64,000 nt of DNA from Flavobacteriaceae bacterium (GCA_016744415.1 JADGEL010000002.1:682001-746000), one strand, 5' to 3'; shown: positions 24,825-34,169, counted from the stretch's first letter. The notes: generated by a model not told the origin, from the sequence alone. Numbers and translations: made by a program.

Positions 24825-25032
24825 ATATCAAAGATGCGTTATTTATTTTAGTTTACATATTTTTATAGACCAACAACCATTTTAAATCTGCTTTTAACAT
24901 AGGGCGGCCTTTTTATTCAATTATACGTTAGAAGTTGTCAATTCGCAATTAATTCTGGCTATTCATCGCTAAAGAATTTTTCTAGAATAAAATCGAATTA
25001 CTTTTACATCATATAACTTAAAACAAATTATT

Positions 25033-25407
25033 ATGTCAGTATTTTTAGATAGACTTAACGATGGTGGTCCGTTTTTTATGTATCCTTTATTAATTATTTT
25101 AATCTTGGTTTTAATTCTTATTGTTAAAGGTTTTCTTAAAAAAGAATCCCAAGAAAAAACAATCAATCTTTTAAAATCTATCACCTTATTTGCACTTGTT
25201 TGGGGGTTTCTAGGTCATATCATTGGAATGGTAGGAGCGTTTGATGCAATAGAATCTATGGATAACGTATCATCTTCAACCATGGCAAGTGGAATTAAAA
25301 TTAGTCTTTTAGTACCAACTTTTGGCTCATTTGTATTTCTTGTTGGCAGATTAGGAATTATTGTATTCACTTGGATTTCTCCTACTAAAAAGCAAGAAAA
25401 TGCCTAG
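25033..25407 (+). CDS. Small membrane protein, MotA/TolQ/ExbB-like
   Basis: A 124-residue protein with three hydrophobic segments (about 14-34, 48-70, 90-115). The sequence FFMYPLLIILILVLILIVKG and a conserved GHIIGMVGAFDAIE stretch resemble the short MotA/TolQ/ExbB-like proteins of Flavobacteria. It lacks partners of a full energy-transducing complex nearby. It overlaps the following serine hydrolase start by eight bases, so the two are probably co-translated. Divergent from the histidine kinase gene; the 208-base gap shows no clear promoter. Confidence 0.65.
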   Translation: MSVFLDRLNDGGPFFMYPLLIILILVLILIVKGFLKKESQEKTINLLKSITLFALVWGFLGHIIGMVGAFDAIESMDNVSSSTMASGIKISLLVPTFGSFVFLVGRLGIIVFTWISPTKKQENA

Positions 25408-26707
25408 AGTTTTATTTTTAATTATAGCCTTACTTATAAGTAATTTTATAAGCTCACAAGAATCAAAAAAGCAGCATTTAGATAGTATTCTTACTTCTTT
25501 AGAAAGCAAGAATACAACCATGGGAAGTTTATTTATTTCAAAAAACAACACTGAAGTTTATTCTAAAAGCATTGGTTATAGTTCTATTGAAAACAATACA
25601 AAAGCTACTAAGAACACAAAATATAGAATTGGTTCTATTACCAAAATATATACAGCAGTAATGATATTTCAATTGATAGACGATAATAAATTACGAATAG
25701 ACAGTAAATTATCTGAATTCTATCCTAAAATTAAAAATGCTAAAAAAATTACAATTGGAAATCTTTTGAATCATAGAAGTGGTGTTTTTAATTTTGTAAA
25801 ATTAGAGGACTTTAATCCGTATATTGAGAAATCCAAAAGTCAAATGTTAGTTGAAATTGAAAAATTTTCATCAGATTTTGAGCCAGATACTAAAACAGAA
25901 TATAGTAACACCAATTATATATTGCTTGGATATATTTTAGAAGAAATATACAAGCAACCGTATTCAAAAATATTAAAACAAAAAATTGTTGATAAATTGA
26001 GTTTAAACAATACTTATTCTGGTGACTCAATAGACTCCGAAAACAATGAAGCCTTCTCTTATGTTTTTTCTAAAGAATGGGAAAAATCTAACGAAACACA
26101 TTTAAGCCTTCCTCATGGTGCAGGAGCAATTGTTTCTACATCTAAAGAATTGACTGTTTTCATGAATGCTCTAATGGACGGAAAACTAATCTCTAACACC
26201 AGCCTAAAACAAATGAAAGTTGAGACTGAAGGTTTAGGTTATGGAATAGGTAAGTTTACGATGTACGACCGAGAAATATATGGGCATAGTGGAGGAATCG
26301 ATGGTTTTACTTCTCTACTTATTTACGATCCTAAAGAAAAAATTTCAGTTGCATTTATTAGTAATGCTAGTAAAACTGGAATTCGAGAATTTGTAATTGA
26401 TGGGCTAGAGAATTTTATGAGTATCCCTTTTAAAAAATCTGAAGCTATAGAAGTAAACTCTGATTACTTAAAAACTTATGTAGGTATATACTCTAGTGAA
26501 GAGGTCGGCTTTACACTTACTTTTTATATAAAAGAAAACAATCTTTTTGGTGGGCCTACAGGAAATCATCATAATCTCTTGCTTCCTACAAAGGAAAATG
26601 AATTTAAGCTAGAAAGTGAAGGCGCAACTGTTAATTTTAATCCAAAAGAAAATAGTTTACTTCTATCTATAAGCGGAAAAGAATTGTCTTTTTCTAAACA
26701 ACAATAA
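25400..26707 (+). CDS. Serine hydrolase, beta-lactamase class C / esterase family
   Basis: A 435-residue exported protein. The ATG at 25400 gives a clean signal peptide (VLFLIIALLISNFISSQ). The catalytic SxxK is SITK near residue 77, the second motif YSN near 167, and the third motif HSGG near 300. A C-terminal beta-rich domain follows (about 350-435), as in D-aminopeptidase-like members. Substrate unknown; peptidase, esterase or penicillin-binding activity are all possible. Confidence 0.85.
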   Translation: MPRVLFLIIALLISNFISSQESKKQHLDSILTSLESKNTTMGSLFISKNNTEVYSKSIGYSSIENNTKATKNTKYRIGSITKIYTAVMIFQLIDDNKLRIDSKLSEFYPKIKNAKKITIGNLLNHRSGVFNFVKLEDFNPYIEKSKSQMLVEIEKFSSDFEPDTKTEYSNTNYILLGYILEEIYKQPYSKILKQKIVDKLSLNNTYSGDSIDSENNEAFSYVFSKEWEKSNETHLSLPHGAGAIVSTSKELTVFMNALMDGKLISNTSLKQMKVETEGLGYGIGKFTMYDREIYGHSGGIDGFTSLLIYDPKEKISVAFISNASKTGIREFVIDGLENFMSIPFKKSEAIEVNSDYLKTYVGIYSSEEVGFTLTFYIKENNLFGGPTGNHHNLLLPTKENEFKLESEGATVNFNPKENSLLLSISGKELSFSKQQ

Positions 26708-26931
26708 ATTAGTTTTAAAGACCAAACGGATTAAAAACTGCCCAACATCATTGTATTTACCCAAAAGAATTTACCCTATCAGAGCAATTAAATTACCATG
26801 AAGTTAATTACTTATAAATTTCATAAATGCATTACATTGCTTTTATAACTGTTAATGAAAAGGATATAAAAATTTATCGCAATGCCTTAAAACTACATCG
26901 TGGTAAACTGACTGAATAAATAAGAAGAAGA
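26708..26931. other. Intergenic remnant, no intact gene
   Basis: The 224-base gap between a plus-strand hydrolase and a minus-strand lipoprotein has codon-like stretches broken by stops, including a 30-residue frame at 26827-26919. It looks like decayed coding sequence, but I cannot name the parent. No hairpin terminator stands out. Confidence 0.3.
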
Positions 26932-27402
26932 CTAATTCTTAACAACAATTGGCAGGGTAAATTCGGTTGCTACAGGCATTCTTCTTTTTATTGCAGGTCT
27001 AAGAATCGGCAAATTGTTTATTCCACTTTTTATTAGGCTATCTAAATTTGGGATTTGTTGCTGAATAAATTCTGAAGAGTTAATATGAGATAATGTAACC
27101 TTTCCTGTTTTATCAATATTTAAAGTAATTAAAAGGGTGTCACTCACTTTTTTTGATGTGATGATATTTACTGAAACTAAGGAGGCGTAGATATGCTCAG
27201 ATAGTTTTATTTGTGTACAAATTTTCTGTTTTTCTTGTGACGGAATGCTATCACATTTAGGAAATAACGGAAATACATCTACCGAATTGTAATCAATTAC
27301 GGTATCAATAACCGAATCGTTAGATAATTCTTTCTTTTGAAAAAACTCACAAGACACTAAAAAAAATCCGCAAATAAAAAATAGAATTAAGCGTTGAAAC
27401 AT
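26932..27402 (-). CDS. Lipoprotein with TonB-like C-terminal domain
   Basis: A 156-residue lipoprotein: signal LILFFICGFFLVSC with the acylated Cys near 18. The second half (LITLNIDKTGKVTLSHI...LPILRPAIKRRMPVATEFTLPIVV) has the strand pattern of the TonB C-terminal family that Bacteroidota use in many non-transport proteins. It lies 29 bases downstream of the TPR histidine kinase and is probably in its operon. Confidence 0.65.
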   Translation of the reverse strand: MFQRLILFFICGFFLVSCEFFQKKELSNDSVIDTVIDYNSVDVFPLFPKCDSIPSQEKQKICTQIKLSEHIYASLVSVNIITSKKVSDTLLITLNIDKTGKVTLSHINSSEFIQQQIPNLDSLIKSGINNLPILRPAIKRRMPVATEFTLPIVVKN

Positions 27403-27431
27403 CAGTTGAATTTTATAGCTAAAATACGTTT

Positions 27432-29249
27432 TTAATCCGGAATAGGAATCTCCATATTTACTTGTGTCCCTGTATTATGGTACGATTTAATTTCAAAGCT
27501 ACCTCGCATCATTTTTATTCTTGCCTTAATTTGACTTAAACCCAACCCATCCTTATATACTACCCTATCAACATCAAACCCGACTCCGTTATCAATAATT
27601 TGGATTTTTAATTTATTATTGACTTCAGCCAAATCAATAGAAGCCATATTAGCATTGCTATGCTTTAAAATATTATTGATTAGCTCTTCGTTAATATTAT
27701 GAATCTTAATTTCAAAACTTTGATTGTATCTTCTAATTCCTTTAGAATCACAATTAAAAACAAGTTGTGAATTTGAGTATTTTTCACATAAATCTTCTGT
27801 GGCAGTTGCCAATCCAAATTTTAATAATACAGATGAAATAAGCTTGTGAGATAAATCTCTAATTTTACCAGAAGCTTCGCTAATAATCATTTCAATTTTT
27901 GAAACTTCATCAGGTGCATCTGATTTCAGTTCTGTTTTTACTGCATACAAATGCATGTTTGCTGATGATAACAAGGTACTTACATTGTCGTGCAAAATCT
28001 CAGCTATATGTCTCCTTTCTGCTTCTTTACCATCAAGAGTTGCATTTAATATTTTAATCTGAGCTTCGTTTTGTATAATTTCTAACTCACGATCTTTTTT
28101 CATTTTTTCTTGCAATAATTCTAAATTAGCTTTTTGCTTTTTAAATCGATTTGCTCTAACAAACAACCATATAATTACTAATAAAATTAGTGTAATTCCT
28201 CCAAAAACATAAAGTAATATTTCGGCTATTTTTCTTTTTTGTTTTTCTATTTTAGCATCCTTCTCTTTTTGCTCTACATTATATTTTGCTTCAATCTCGG
28301 TAATTTTGTTTGATAAGTTTTCATCCATCAATTTTTGGCTATACTCTACACTTTCAAACAAATAATCGTAACCAGTTTTATAATCTTCTTGCAAATAAAA
28401 AACTTGAGAAAGGTTGTCTAAAGCAATTACGTTGATTTCTCTCGATTTTAAATCTGCCCTATCAGTCAATAAGTCAAGGGTTTTTATATAATACTCTTTC
28501 GATGATTCAAGATTTTGGGTATACATATTTAACGACCCCATATTAGCCAAAGCCCCTGCAAGTTTTAAAGTATCTTTCCTTTTTTCATGCAACTCAATTG
28601 ACTTATTGCCATACTCCTCAGCTAAAACAAAATCACCTTTACTAATTGAAACTCCTATTAAATTTACATAAACCGTTGCTAAAGTTTCTTCACTTGTCAA
28701 ACTTTTTGGATGGTATTCCAATACTTTTTTATAATGAATCTCAGCCGAATCCATCTGTTTTAAATTTTGATAAATACTCCCTATATTTAAATAAAGACTG
28801 CTTATATATACCGAATCACTACTCTTTAAACTATAATTAACACCTTCATTAAAATATTTTAAAGATTTGGTATAGTTTTTTGCTCTTCCAAAAATACGGC
28901 CAATAGCTTCGGCATATTTTACATCAAACCCTGTAGGTTTTAAGTGTTCTAATTTCGAATATCCATCAAGCAAAAGAGCCAAGGCTTTTTCATCGTCTTC
29001 ATTTAATATAAATATTTTTGCTTGATAGTAATTTAGATCTATAGCAAATAGATCATTATCTGATGATTTTAAAGCTACCGCTTTATCAAGTAACAATTGA
29101 GCTGATTCTGGTTCTTCAGCAGCAATCTGTTTTTCGATTGAAACTAGTAATTTCTCTTTTTTTGAAATTGTTTCATTTTGTGCTTGCACGCCACATACAT
29201 TGAGAAATAATAGCGCACATAACAAGTGAAGTAATGTTCCTTTTACCAT
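27432..29249 (-). CDS. TPR-containing sensor histidine kinase (HisKA_3 type)
   Basis: A 605-residue protein: signal peptide, a periplasmic tetratricopeptide region (about 40-310), one membrane helix (about 340-362), a coiled coil, then a NarL-partner type kinase core. The phospho-accepting His is in RRHIAEILHDNVSTLL near 412; the ATPase has NEELINNILKHSNA near 525, DNGVGFD near 555 and GLGLSQI near 573. No response regulator is adjacent, so its partner is elsewhere. This is a common Bacteroidota layout. Confidence 0.88.
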   Translation of the reverse strand: MVKGTLLHLLCALLFLNVCGVQAQNETISKKEKLLVSIEKQIAAEEPESAQLLLDKAVALKSSDNDLFAIDLNYYQAKIFILNEDDEKALALLLDGYSKLEHLKPTGFDVKYAEAIGRIFGRAKNYTKSLKYFNEGVNYSLKSSDSVYISSLYLNIGSIYQNLKQMDSAEIHYKKVLEYHPKSLTSEETLATVYVNLIGVSISKGDFVLAEEYGNKSIELHEKRKDTLKLAGALANMGSLNMYTQNLESSKEYYIKTLDLLTDRADLKSREINVIALDNLSQVFYLQEDYKTGYDYLFESVEYSQKLMDENLSNKITEIEAKYNVEQKEKDAKIEKQKRKIAEILLYVFGGITLILLVIIWLFVRANRFKKQKANLELLQEKMKKDRELEIIQNEAQIKILNATLDGKEAERRHIAEILHDNVSTLLSSANMHLYAVKTELKSDAPDEVSKIEMIISEASGKIRDLSHKLISSVLLKFGLATATEDLCEKYSNSQLVFNCDSKGIRRYNQSFEIKIHNINEELINNILKHSNANMASIDLAEVNNKLKIQIIDNGVGFDVDRVVYKDGLGLSQIKARIKMMRGSFEIKSYHNTGTQVNMEIPIPD

Positions 29250-29369
29250 TTAATTTAAACGCATTAATTATGTTTAAAAATTATTATTTTTAAAATTCAA
29301 TTCTTTTGGGAAAATAGGGAAACTTAAGATTGTGAAAATACAAAAATTATATACGCTTACAAAACCAAA

Positions 29370-29391
29370 AAAAACCGAAGTAAAACTTCGG
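29370..29391 (-). terminator. Intrinsic terminator downstream of the TPR gene
   Basis: CCGAAG (29375-29380) and CTTCGG (29386-29391) form a hairpin with a 5-base loop; on the minus strand it is followed by eight T. It ends the minus-strand transcript of the TPR gene at 29421-30677 and isolates the kinase gene downstream. Confidence 0.8.
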
Positions 29392-29420
29392 CTAAATTAA
29401 TTAAAATTATCACATATACT

Positions 29421-30677
29421 TTACTCTATTTTTTCTCCTTCTAAAAATAGAGATTCCTTTATTTGGTTAATCCTACCAGTAACAAAATCGGTATATTCTT
29501 TATCTTTTAGCTCAAACTTCTCAATAAATTTTTGGTAATGTTTTAATGCTTTTTTTTTATCTTCATAATAAATATCTTCACTCAAAGCCAATTCATAAAG
29601 CGCCTTATATTTTTTAGGATTATTTTGAAATGATTTTTCAAAATAATGAATGGCTTCTATTAAATTGTTTTCTTCTTTGTTAATACTTCCCAATAAATAA
29701 TACTGCTTATCTAAATCTGGCTTCGCCGTATGAATTGACATCATCAATGAAAATTTAGCTTTCTTAATTTCTCCTAAATCATATTCTACAGTTGCCAAAC
29801 GATATAGTATCTTTGAATTATTACGGTCAATATTTAATGCCTTATTAAAATATTCTTTAGCCAAATCTAAACTATCTAATTTTAGATAAGACATCCCAAA
29901 CATTTCATAAACATTTACAGATTTATAATTTAGACGCTCTAGCTTATCTAAATAACTTAAAGTATTTTTATAATCCTTAGAAGTATAAAGTTGATTAGCT
30001 TTCAACTGGATAAAATTAATATTGTCTGGAGCTAATTGCAATCCTTTATCAATAAAAACCATGGTAGAATCTTTATCTTTTAAATCTTTAAAAAAGAGCG
30101 CTAACCTGTAAATGCTCTTTATATGAAGCGAATCGATATTATAAGCATCTAAATAACTTTGCCCCATAGCAAAAAATAGATCTTGCTTTTGATATGATTG
30201 TGCTAATAGATATGGATAATTAGGATTTAATGAATCTCGCTCAATTAAATATTTAAAAATATACTCTGCCTTAGTTGCCTTGTAATTTGATAAATACAAT
30301 TTACCAAGATTATTAATTAAAATTAAGTTCAACGAGTCTTTTTGCATCACATCTTCATAGGTTTTCATAGCTTTTGATGAATAACCTGAAAGCTCAAAAA
30401 TCCTCCCCAACTTTGATTTTATAACTATTGATTCTTGCTTTTCTAAAGCTTGCTGATAATTTACAATCGCTTTATTGTAATTACCTATTGATTTATAGAT
30501 ATCTCCTGTTTTATCAAAAACAGCAACAGACTTATCTTGTTCACTTTCTAAAACTACAAGTGCTCTTTGATAATTCCCTGTAAAAAGTAAAGAGTCTATT
30601 TCTTTAAAAACCGAAGTCTGAGCTTCGGTTTTATTACTGAGTATTATTAAAAGGAGTATTGTGATTTTTCTTCTCAT
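29421..30677 (-). CDS. Exported tetratricopeptide-repeat protein
   Basis: A 418-residue protein with a signal peptide (ITILLLIILSNKTEA) followed by about ten TPR units across almost the whole length, e.g. AIVNYQQALEKQ, AKEYFNKALNIDRNNSKILYRLATVEYDLGEIKKA and AIHYFEKSFQNNPKKYKALYELAL. It is a protein-interaction scaffold in the periplasm. It is the third gene of the BlaI-M56 operon (13-base gap) and ends at a strong terminator. Confidence 0.85.
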   Translation of the reverse strand: MRRKITILLLIILSNKTEAQTSVFKEIDSLLFTGNYQRALVVLESEQDKSVAVFDKTGDIYKSIGNYNKAIVNYQQALEKQESIVIKSKLGRIFELSGYSSKAMKTYEDVMQKDSLNLILINNLGKLYLSNYKATKAEYIFKYLIERDSLNPNYPYLLAQSYQKQDLFFAMGQSYLDAYNIDSLHIKSIYRLALFFKDLKDKDSTMVFIDKGLQLAPDNINFIQLKANQLYTSKDYKNTLSYLDKLERLNYKSVNVYEMFGMSYLKLDSLDLAKEYFNKALNIDRNNSKILYRLATVEYDLGEIKKAKFSLMMSIHTAKPDLDKQYYLLGSINKEENNLIEAIHYFEKSFQNNPKKYKALYELALSEDIYYEDKKKALKHYQKFIEKFELKDKEYTDFVTGRINQIKESLFLEGEKIE

Positions 30678-30689
30678 ATTTTTAATTTA

Positions 30690-32246
30690 TTATTCTATAT
30701 GAAACGATATTGGCAACATATAGGTAACATTTACAGATTTTCCGTTATGTTCACCTGGTATCATTTTTGGTAATAAATTTACAACACGTCTTGCTTCTAC
30801 TTCTAAATCTTTGTGTGGCGCCCTTGCCCCAAGAATTTCAATATCTCCCGTTTTTAAAATCTTAAACTGCACATAAATCTTTTGTATCCCAGGTTCTAGC
30901 CCTAAATTTTTTGAAATATCAGAATTAAAATTTTCTACAACATGTTTTTGTATGCTTTTGTTCAAACAGTCTTTTGAGTTATCCGAACCCTCGCAACCTG
31001 GATAAGTTGGCACCACATCTATGATTGCAAATGGCACATCTTCTAAATTATCATAATCTTTTATTGCAACCTTATCAATTATCATTCTTTGTACTATAAC
31101 GTTTCTACCGTTTCCCAGCTTACTTAATGAAAATTCAATCGTTCCTCCTTTTAAAAACTTACTATTATATGTGTTTTTAATTTCATTATACTCCGCCTTT
31201 TCATCAATACTTAAATTTTTATAAACTAAATCTTTTAATTTCAATTCAGAACTTATCTTTTGGTCATTATACAGGAGAATCTTATCAAAATATGAATCAA
31301 AAGTTCCTTTAGAAGTTATAAATTTACCTTCATCATAAAAATAAATAGTTACCAATTCCTTTTTCACAACACTTTCCTCTACGGTTTTTAAATCATTAGT
31401 TTCACAAGAAGAATATAATAACATACTTGCTAATACAGGAATCAATACTAAATATTTTAATTGTTTCATTTTTTCTGATTTGTTTTTTGTAATCATAATA
31501 ATACGTTTTTTAATGAATGAATGTTTATAAAATTGATTTACGAACGAAATGTTCTCAACACTAAAAGTTTCGGAAAGTAGTTTGTTAAAATAGCTAGATT
31601 TATCTGTTGCCTTTACAACCTCAGCATCCGAAATATATTCATGTAACTCTGCAACACGCTTTTGATAGACATACAGTAACGGGTTAAACCACATTACAAT
31701 TTTAAAGACTTCGAAAAATAATAAATCTAGCGTGTGGTATTGTTTGCTATGGACTAACTCGTGCTGAATGATTTGTAATTCTTTTTTCTCTGTTAGCTTT
31801 TGGTCTATAAAAATATAGTTGAAAAATGAAAAAGCAGATTGTTTGTCTACTAATAACACCAAACTATACTTCTCTTTCTTAACTATTTTATTAGACCTAA
31901 TCACTTTTACTATTTTAAATAACTTCACCAAAAACAACAGTAAAAAAACAGCTACTCCCATATAAAACATCCAATTGATAGTATTAAATGTTTCTACTGT
32001 TGTTTCTGATTGCTCAATAATTGTTTGAGGATTCAACATGATTTCTGGCAATAGCACTATGTATTCATTTGGAACGGTGTTTTTAATACTATCAAATTTT
32101 AACAAAGGGATGATAAGTGATAAAATGGGCGTGACTAAAAGGTAAACTCTATTCCATTTAAAAAATGTTTCTTTCTGTAAAATGAAATCATAGACTGCCA
32201 AAAACAGTACTTGAAACAATAGTATCTGAATAATATAATTTATCAT
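30690..32246 (-). CDS. BlaR1-like M56 peptidase fused to a TonB C-terminal domain
   Basis: A 518-residue membrane protein. The N-terminal half (about 1-270) is the M56 fold with four membrane helices and the zinc motif HELVH near residue 163 (in QHELVHSKQYHTLD). The C-terminal part (about 425-518) has the TonB_C pattern (IYVQFKILKTGDIEI ... LPKMIPGEHNGKSVNVTYMLPISF). In BlaR1 the outer sensor is a penicillin-binding domain; here a TonB-type domain takes that place. It overlaps blaI by four bases and should cleave or release the BlaI repressor on a signal. Confidence 0.85.
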   Translation of the reverse strand: MINYIIQILLFQVLFLAVYDFILQKETFFKWNRVYLLVTPILSLIIPLLKFDSIKNTVPNEYIVLLPEIMLNPQTIIEQSETTVETFNTINWMFYMGVAVFLLLFLVKLFKIVKVIRSNKIVKKEKYSLVLLVDKQSAFSFFNYIFIDQKLTEKKELQIIQHELVHSKQYHTLDLLFFEVFKIVMWFNPLLYVYQKRVAELHEYISDAEVVKATDKSSYFNKLLSETFSVENISFVNQFYKHSFIKKRIIMITKNKSEKMKQLKYLVLIPVLASMLLYSSCETNDLKTVEESVVKKELVTIYFYDEGKFITSKGTFDSYFDKILLYNDQKISSELKLKDLVYKNLSIDEKAEYNEIKNTYNSKFLKGGTIEFSLSKLGNGRNVIVQRMIIDKVAIKDYDNLEDVPFAIIDVVPTYPGCEGSDNSKDCLNKSIQKHVVENFNSDISKNLGLEPGIQKIYVQFKILKTGDIEILGARAPHKDLEVEARRVVNLLPKMIPGEHNGKSVNVTYMLPISFHIE

Positions 32247-32614
32247 CGCTCTTGATTTTTATTGTTAATATTTTTTAGAATCGCCTCTAAATCTTTGATA
32301 TCTACATCATTTTTATTTACAAAAAAGGATACCATACTTTTAAAAGAACCCTCAAAATAACCGTTCATAATTTTGTTTAAACTTTGATTCTTATAATTTG
32401 ATTCTTGTACGATTGGAAAATATATATAACCTCTCCCCTTTTTTTTGTGCGAAACAAACTCTTTGGTTTCTAAAATTCGTATGATTGTTGACACAGTATT
32501 ATATGCGGGCTTTGGAATAGGTAATTCATCAATTATTTCTTGCACTGATGCTTCTTCTAAGCGCCATAAAACTTGCATAAATTGTTCTTCTGCTTTTGTT
32601 AATTGTTTTTCCAT
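32243..32614 (-). CDS. BlaI/MecI/CopY-family repressor
   Basis: A 123-residue winged-helix repressor. It opens with LTKAEEQFMQVLWRLEEASVQEIIDELP and has the DNA-reading segment PAYNTVSTIIRILETKEFVSHKKKGRGYIYFP, the family signature. It is first in an operon with the M56 membrane peptidase (ATGA-type overlap) and a TPR gene. Two tandem palindromes lie on its own promoter, consistent with autorepression. Confidence 0.92.
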   Translation of the reverse strand: MEKQLTKAEEQFMQVLWRLEEASVQEIIDELPIPKPAYNTVSTIIRILETKEFVSHKKKGRGYIYFPIVQESNYKNQSLNKIMNGYFEGSFKSMVSFFVNKNDVDIKDLEAILKNINNKNQER

Positions 32615-32641
32615 AATTAAAACTGAATATTGAATTCAGCA

Positions 32642-32682
32642 CAAATATAACTAAAATTTTAGTTTAAACTAATTTATTAGTT
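32642..32682 (-). promoter_or_regulatory. blaI promoter with two tandem operators
   Basis: The minus-strand -7 element TATATTTG is at 32642-32649 (perfect). Immediately upstream are two 16-base inverted repeats: AACTAAAATTTTAGTT (32649-32664, perfect) and AACTAATTTATTAGTT (32667-32682, 7-base arms). Their centres are 18 bases apart and they cover the -7 to -33 interval. Both share AACTAA half sites. A weaker repeat CTGAAT/ATTCAG (32623-32639) lies downstream. Confidence 0.65.
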
Positions 32683-32851
32683 GAATAAATAATTGGTTTA
32701 GTGATAAAAGACAATTATTCCTTCTTATTTTTACATTATTAAACATCCGTCATTACGATGAAAATTAGACTAAAGTAATATCTCATTAATAAATCTATAC
32801 ATATTTTGCTTCAGTTATTCTTTATTCGTAAAGACGCACCAATAAATTTAA

Positions 32852-33352
32852 ATGGACATCTTTTTACTTATTCTTGGCTTTCTATTTGTACTCCTCGGAA
32901 TCATCGGTTCTTTTTTACCGGTATTACCAGGGCCTATTACAGGATGGGTTGGCTTACTGCTCCTCCACCTAACAAATTCAATTAAAATGAATTGGACTTT
33001 TTTAGGGATTACCTTAGCAGTTGCAATTTTTGTTTGGGCAATCGATTATGTGATTCCCGCTTGGGGCACCAAAAAATTTGGAGGTAGTAAATACGGAGTT
33101 TGGGGAACAATACTTGGACTTATCTTAGGAATCATTTTCTTAGGTCCATTAGGAATCATTGTTGGCCCTTTTACCGGAGCATTTATTGGAGAAATGATTT
33201 ATGATAGTAAAAATAGCTCAAGAGCGTTGAAAGCTGCCTTTGGATCTTTTGTAGGGTTTATGCTATCTACGGGACTTAAACTCATTACCAGTTTGATATT
33301 TGTTTATTTGTACTGGTCAAAATTTTGGGAATTCAAAGAGCTGTTCTTTTAG
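32852..33352 (+). CDS. DUF456-family membrane protein
   Basis: A 166-residue inner-membrane protein with four or five helices. GSFLPVLPGPITGWVGLLLLH near 18-40 and the Gly-rich GLILGIIFLGPLGIIVGPFTGAFIGE near 88-113 are typical of DUF456. The function is unknown. It faces a minus-strand gene across 31 bases. Confidence 0.85.
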   Translation: MDIFLLILGFLFVLLGIIGSFLPVLPGPITGWVGLLLLHLTNSIKMNWTFLGITLAVAIFVWAIDYVIPAWGTKKFGGSKYGVWGTILGLILGIIFLGPLGIIVGPFTGAFIGEMIYDSKNSSRALKAAFGSFVGFMLSTGLKLITSLIFVYLYWSKFWEFKELFF

Positions 33353-33383
33353 AACAAAAAATCTCAATTAGGCAAATAACAAA

Positions 33384-33947
33384 TTACCCATTCTTACCTA
33401 ACGGAAACGAAACTCCGAATGCAGCTGCTCCAACAATCTGTTCAACACTTGGATGAAAATAATATGATAATGAAATATCAAAATTATGCTTAGGACCTAA
33501 TTCTAACCCAATAGAAAAAGGAATATGAAAAATTAATCCGCTTTTATCTATGTTGGTAAATGGTGTAAAAGTCTCAAAAGAACCAATAGACACTCCAACT
33601 CCAATTTCTAAATATGGAGCAATCCAAGGTATAGGCGCGTTGATTCTTGTTTTTCCTCCAATTAAAGCTGCATTTGCAATAGACTTGTAAGCCGTATTAA
33701 TTTGATCATCGCTTGTACTTGATTTTGTCAAAATCAAACCGACATAAGGTCTAATGTCAAACCACTTGGTAACAGTAAGCACATATTCTCCTTGTAAATA
33801 AAAACCTGATCCTGTTACATTATAATTATTATTAGGAAAACTATATCCTAATCCTATAGAAACATCTACTGATTTCTCTTTTATAAATTGAGCTTTGGCT
33901 TGAGCGGAAGCCAATACTATCAAAATTAATACTAAAGTTTTTCTCAT
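33384..33947 (-). CDS. Outer-membrane beta-barrel protein
   Basis: A 187-residue exported protein: signal peptide KTLVLILIVLASAQAKAQ, then alternating beta strands with Gly/aromatic residues (VSIGLGYSFPNNNYN..., IPFSIGLELGPKHNFDISLSYYF) that fit a small porin-like barrel. No near-consensus promoter lies between the stem-loop region at 33971-34074 and this ATG, so it may depend on read-through from that structured leader. Confidence 0.7.
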   Translation of the reverse strand: MRKTLVLILIVLASAQAKAQFIKEKSVDVSIGLGYSFPNNNYNVTGSGFYLQGEYVLTVTKWFDIRPYVGLILTKSSTSDDQINTAYKSIANAALIGGKTRINAPIPWIAPYLEIGVGVSIGSFETFTPFTNIDKSGLIFHIPFSIGLELGPKHNFDISLSYYFHPSVEQIVGAAAFGVSFPLGKNG

Positions 33948-33970
33948 AATAAAGTGAAATTATCTCAAAT

Positions 33971-34074
33971 AAAAAAAGCGTCCCGAAATACGGGAAGCTT
34001 TCCATTGGTTTTAATAAACCTAATTGACGTTTTTCAACGTCAAAACAACACAACTCTGTATCCTAAAATACAGA
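33971..34074 (-). ncRNA. Candidate small RNA or attenuating leader with three hairpins
   Basis: On the minus strand a perfect -7 element TATATTTG (34085-34078) predicts a start near 34074. The RNA then forms hairpin 1 (CTGTAT/ATACAG, 34073-34056), hairpin 2 (TTGACGTT/AACGTCAA, 34042-34023) and hairpin 3 (AGC.TCCCG/CGGGA.GCT, 33998-33978), which runs into seven T at 33977-33971, a good intrinsic terminator. Total about 104 nt. The outer-membrane protein ATG follows 24 bases later. No coding potential. The Rfam Flavo-1 family is one candidate to test. Confidence 0.6.
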
Positions 34075-34140
34075 CTACAAATATACATAACTTTTTAATT
34101 ATTCGTAATTATTACAACTATATTTTACAAAATCTATTAT

Positions 34141-34169
34141 TTGTTATTAATCAATTGATTGTATCTTTG
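34141..34169 (+). promoter_or_regulatory. lysS promoter
   Basis: TTG at 34141-34143 and TATCTTTG at 34162-34169, 18 bases apart: a full Bacteroidetes-type -33/-7 promoter. The transcript start near 34173 leaves a leader of about 38 bases before lysS. Confidence 0.7.

Noticed and set aside
26827-26919. 30-residue frame in the gap after the first serine hydrolase
   Set aside because: Too short, no promoter or motif, and it sits in sequence that looks like a decayed gene.
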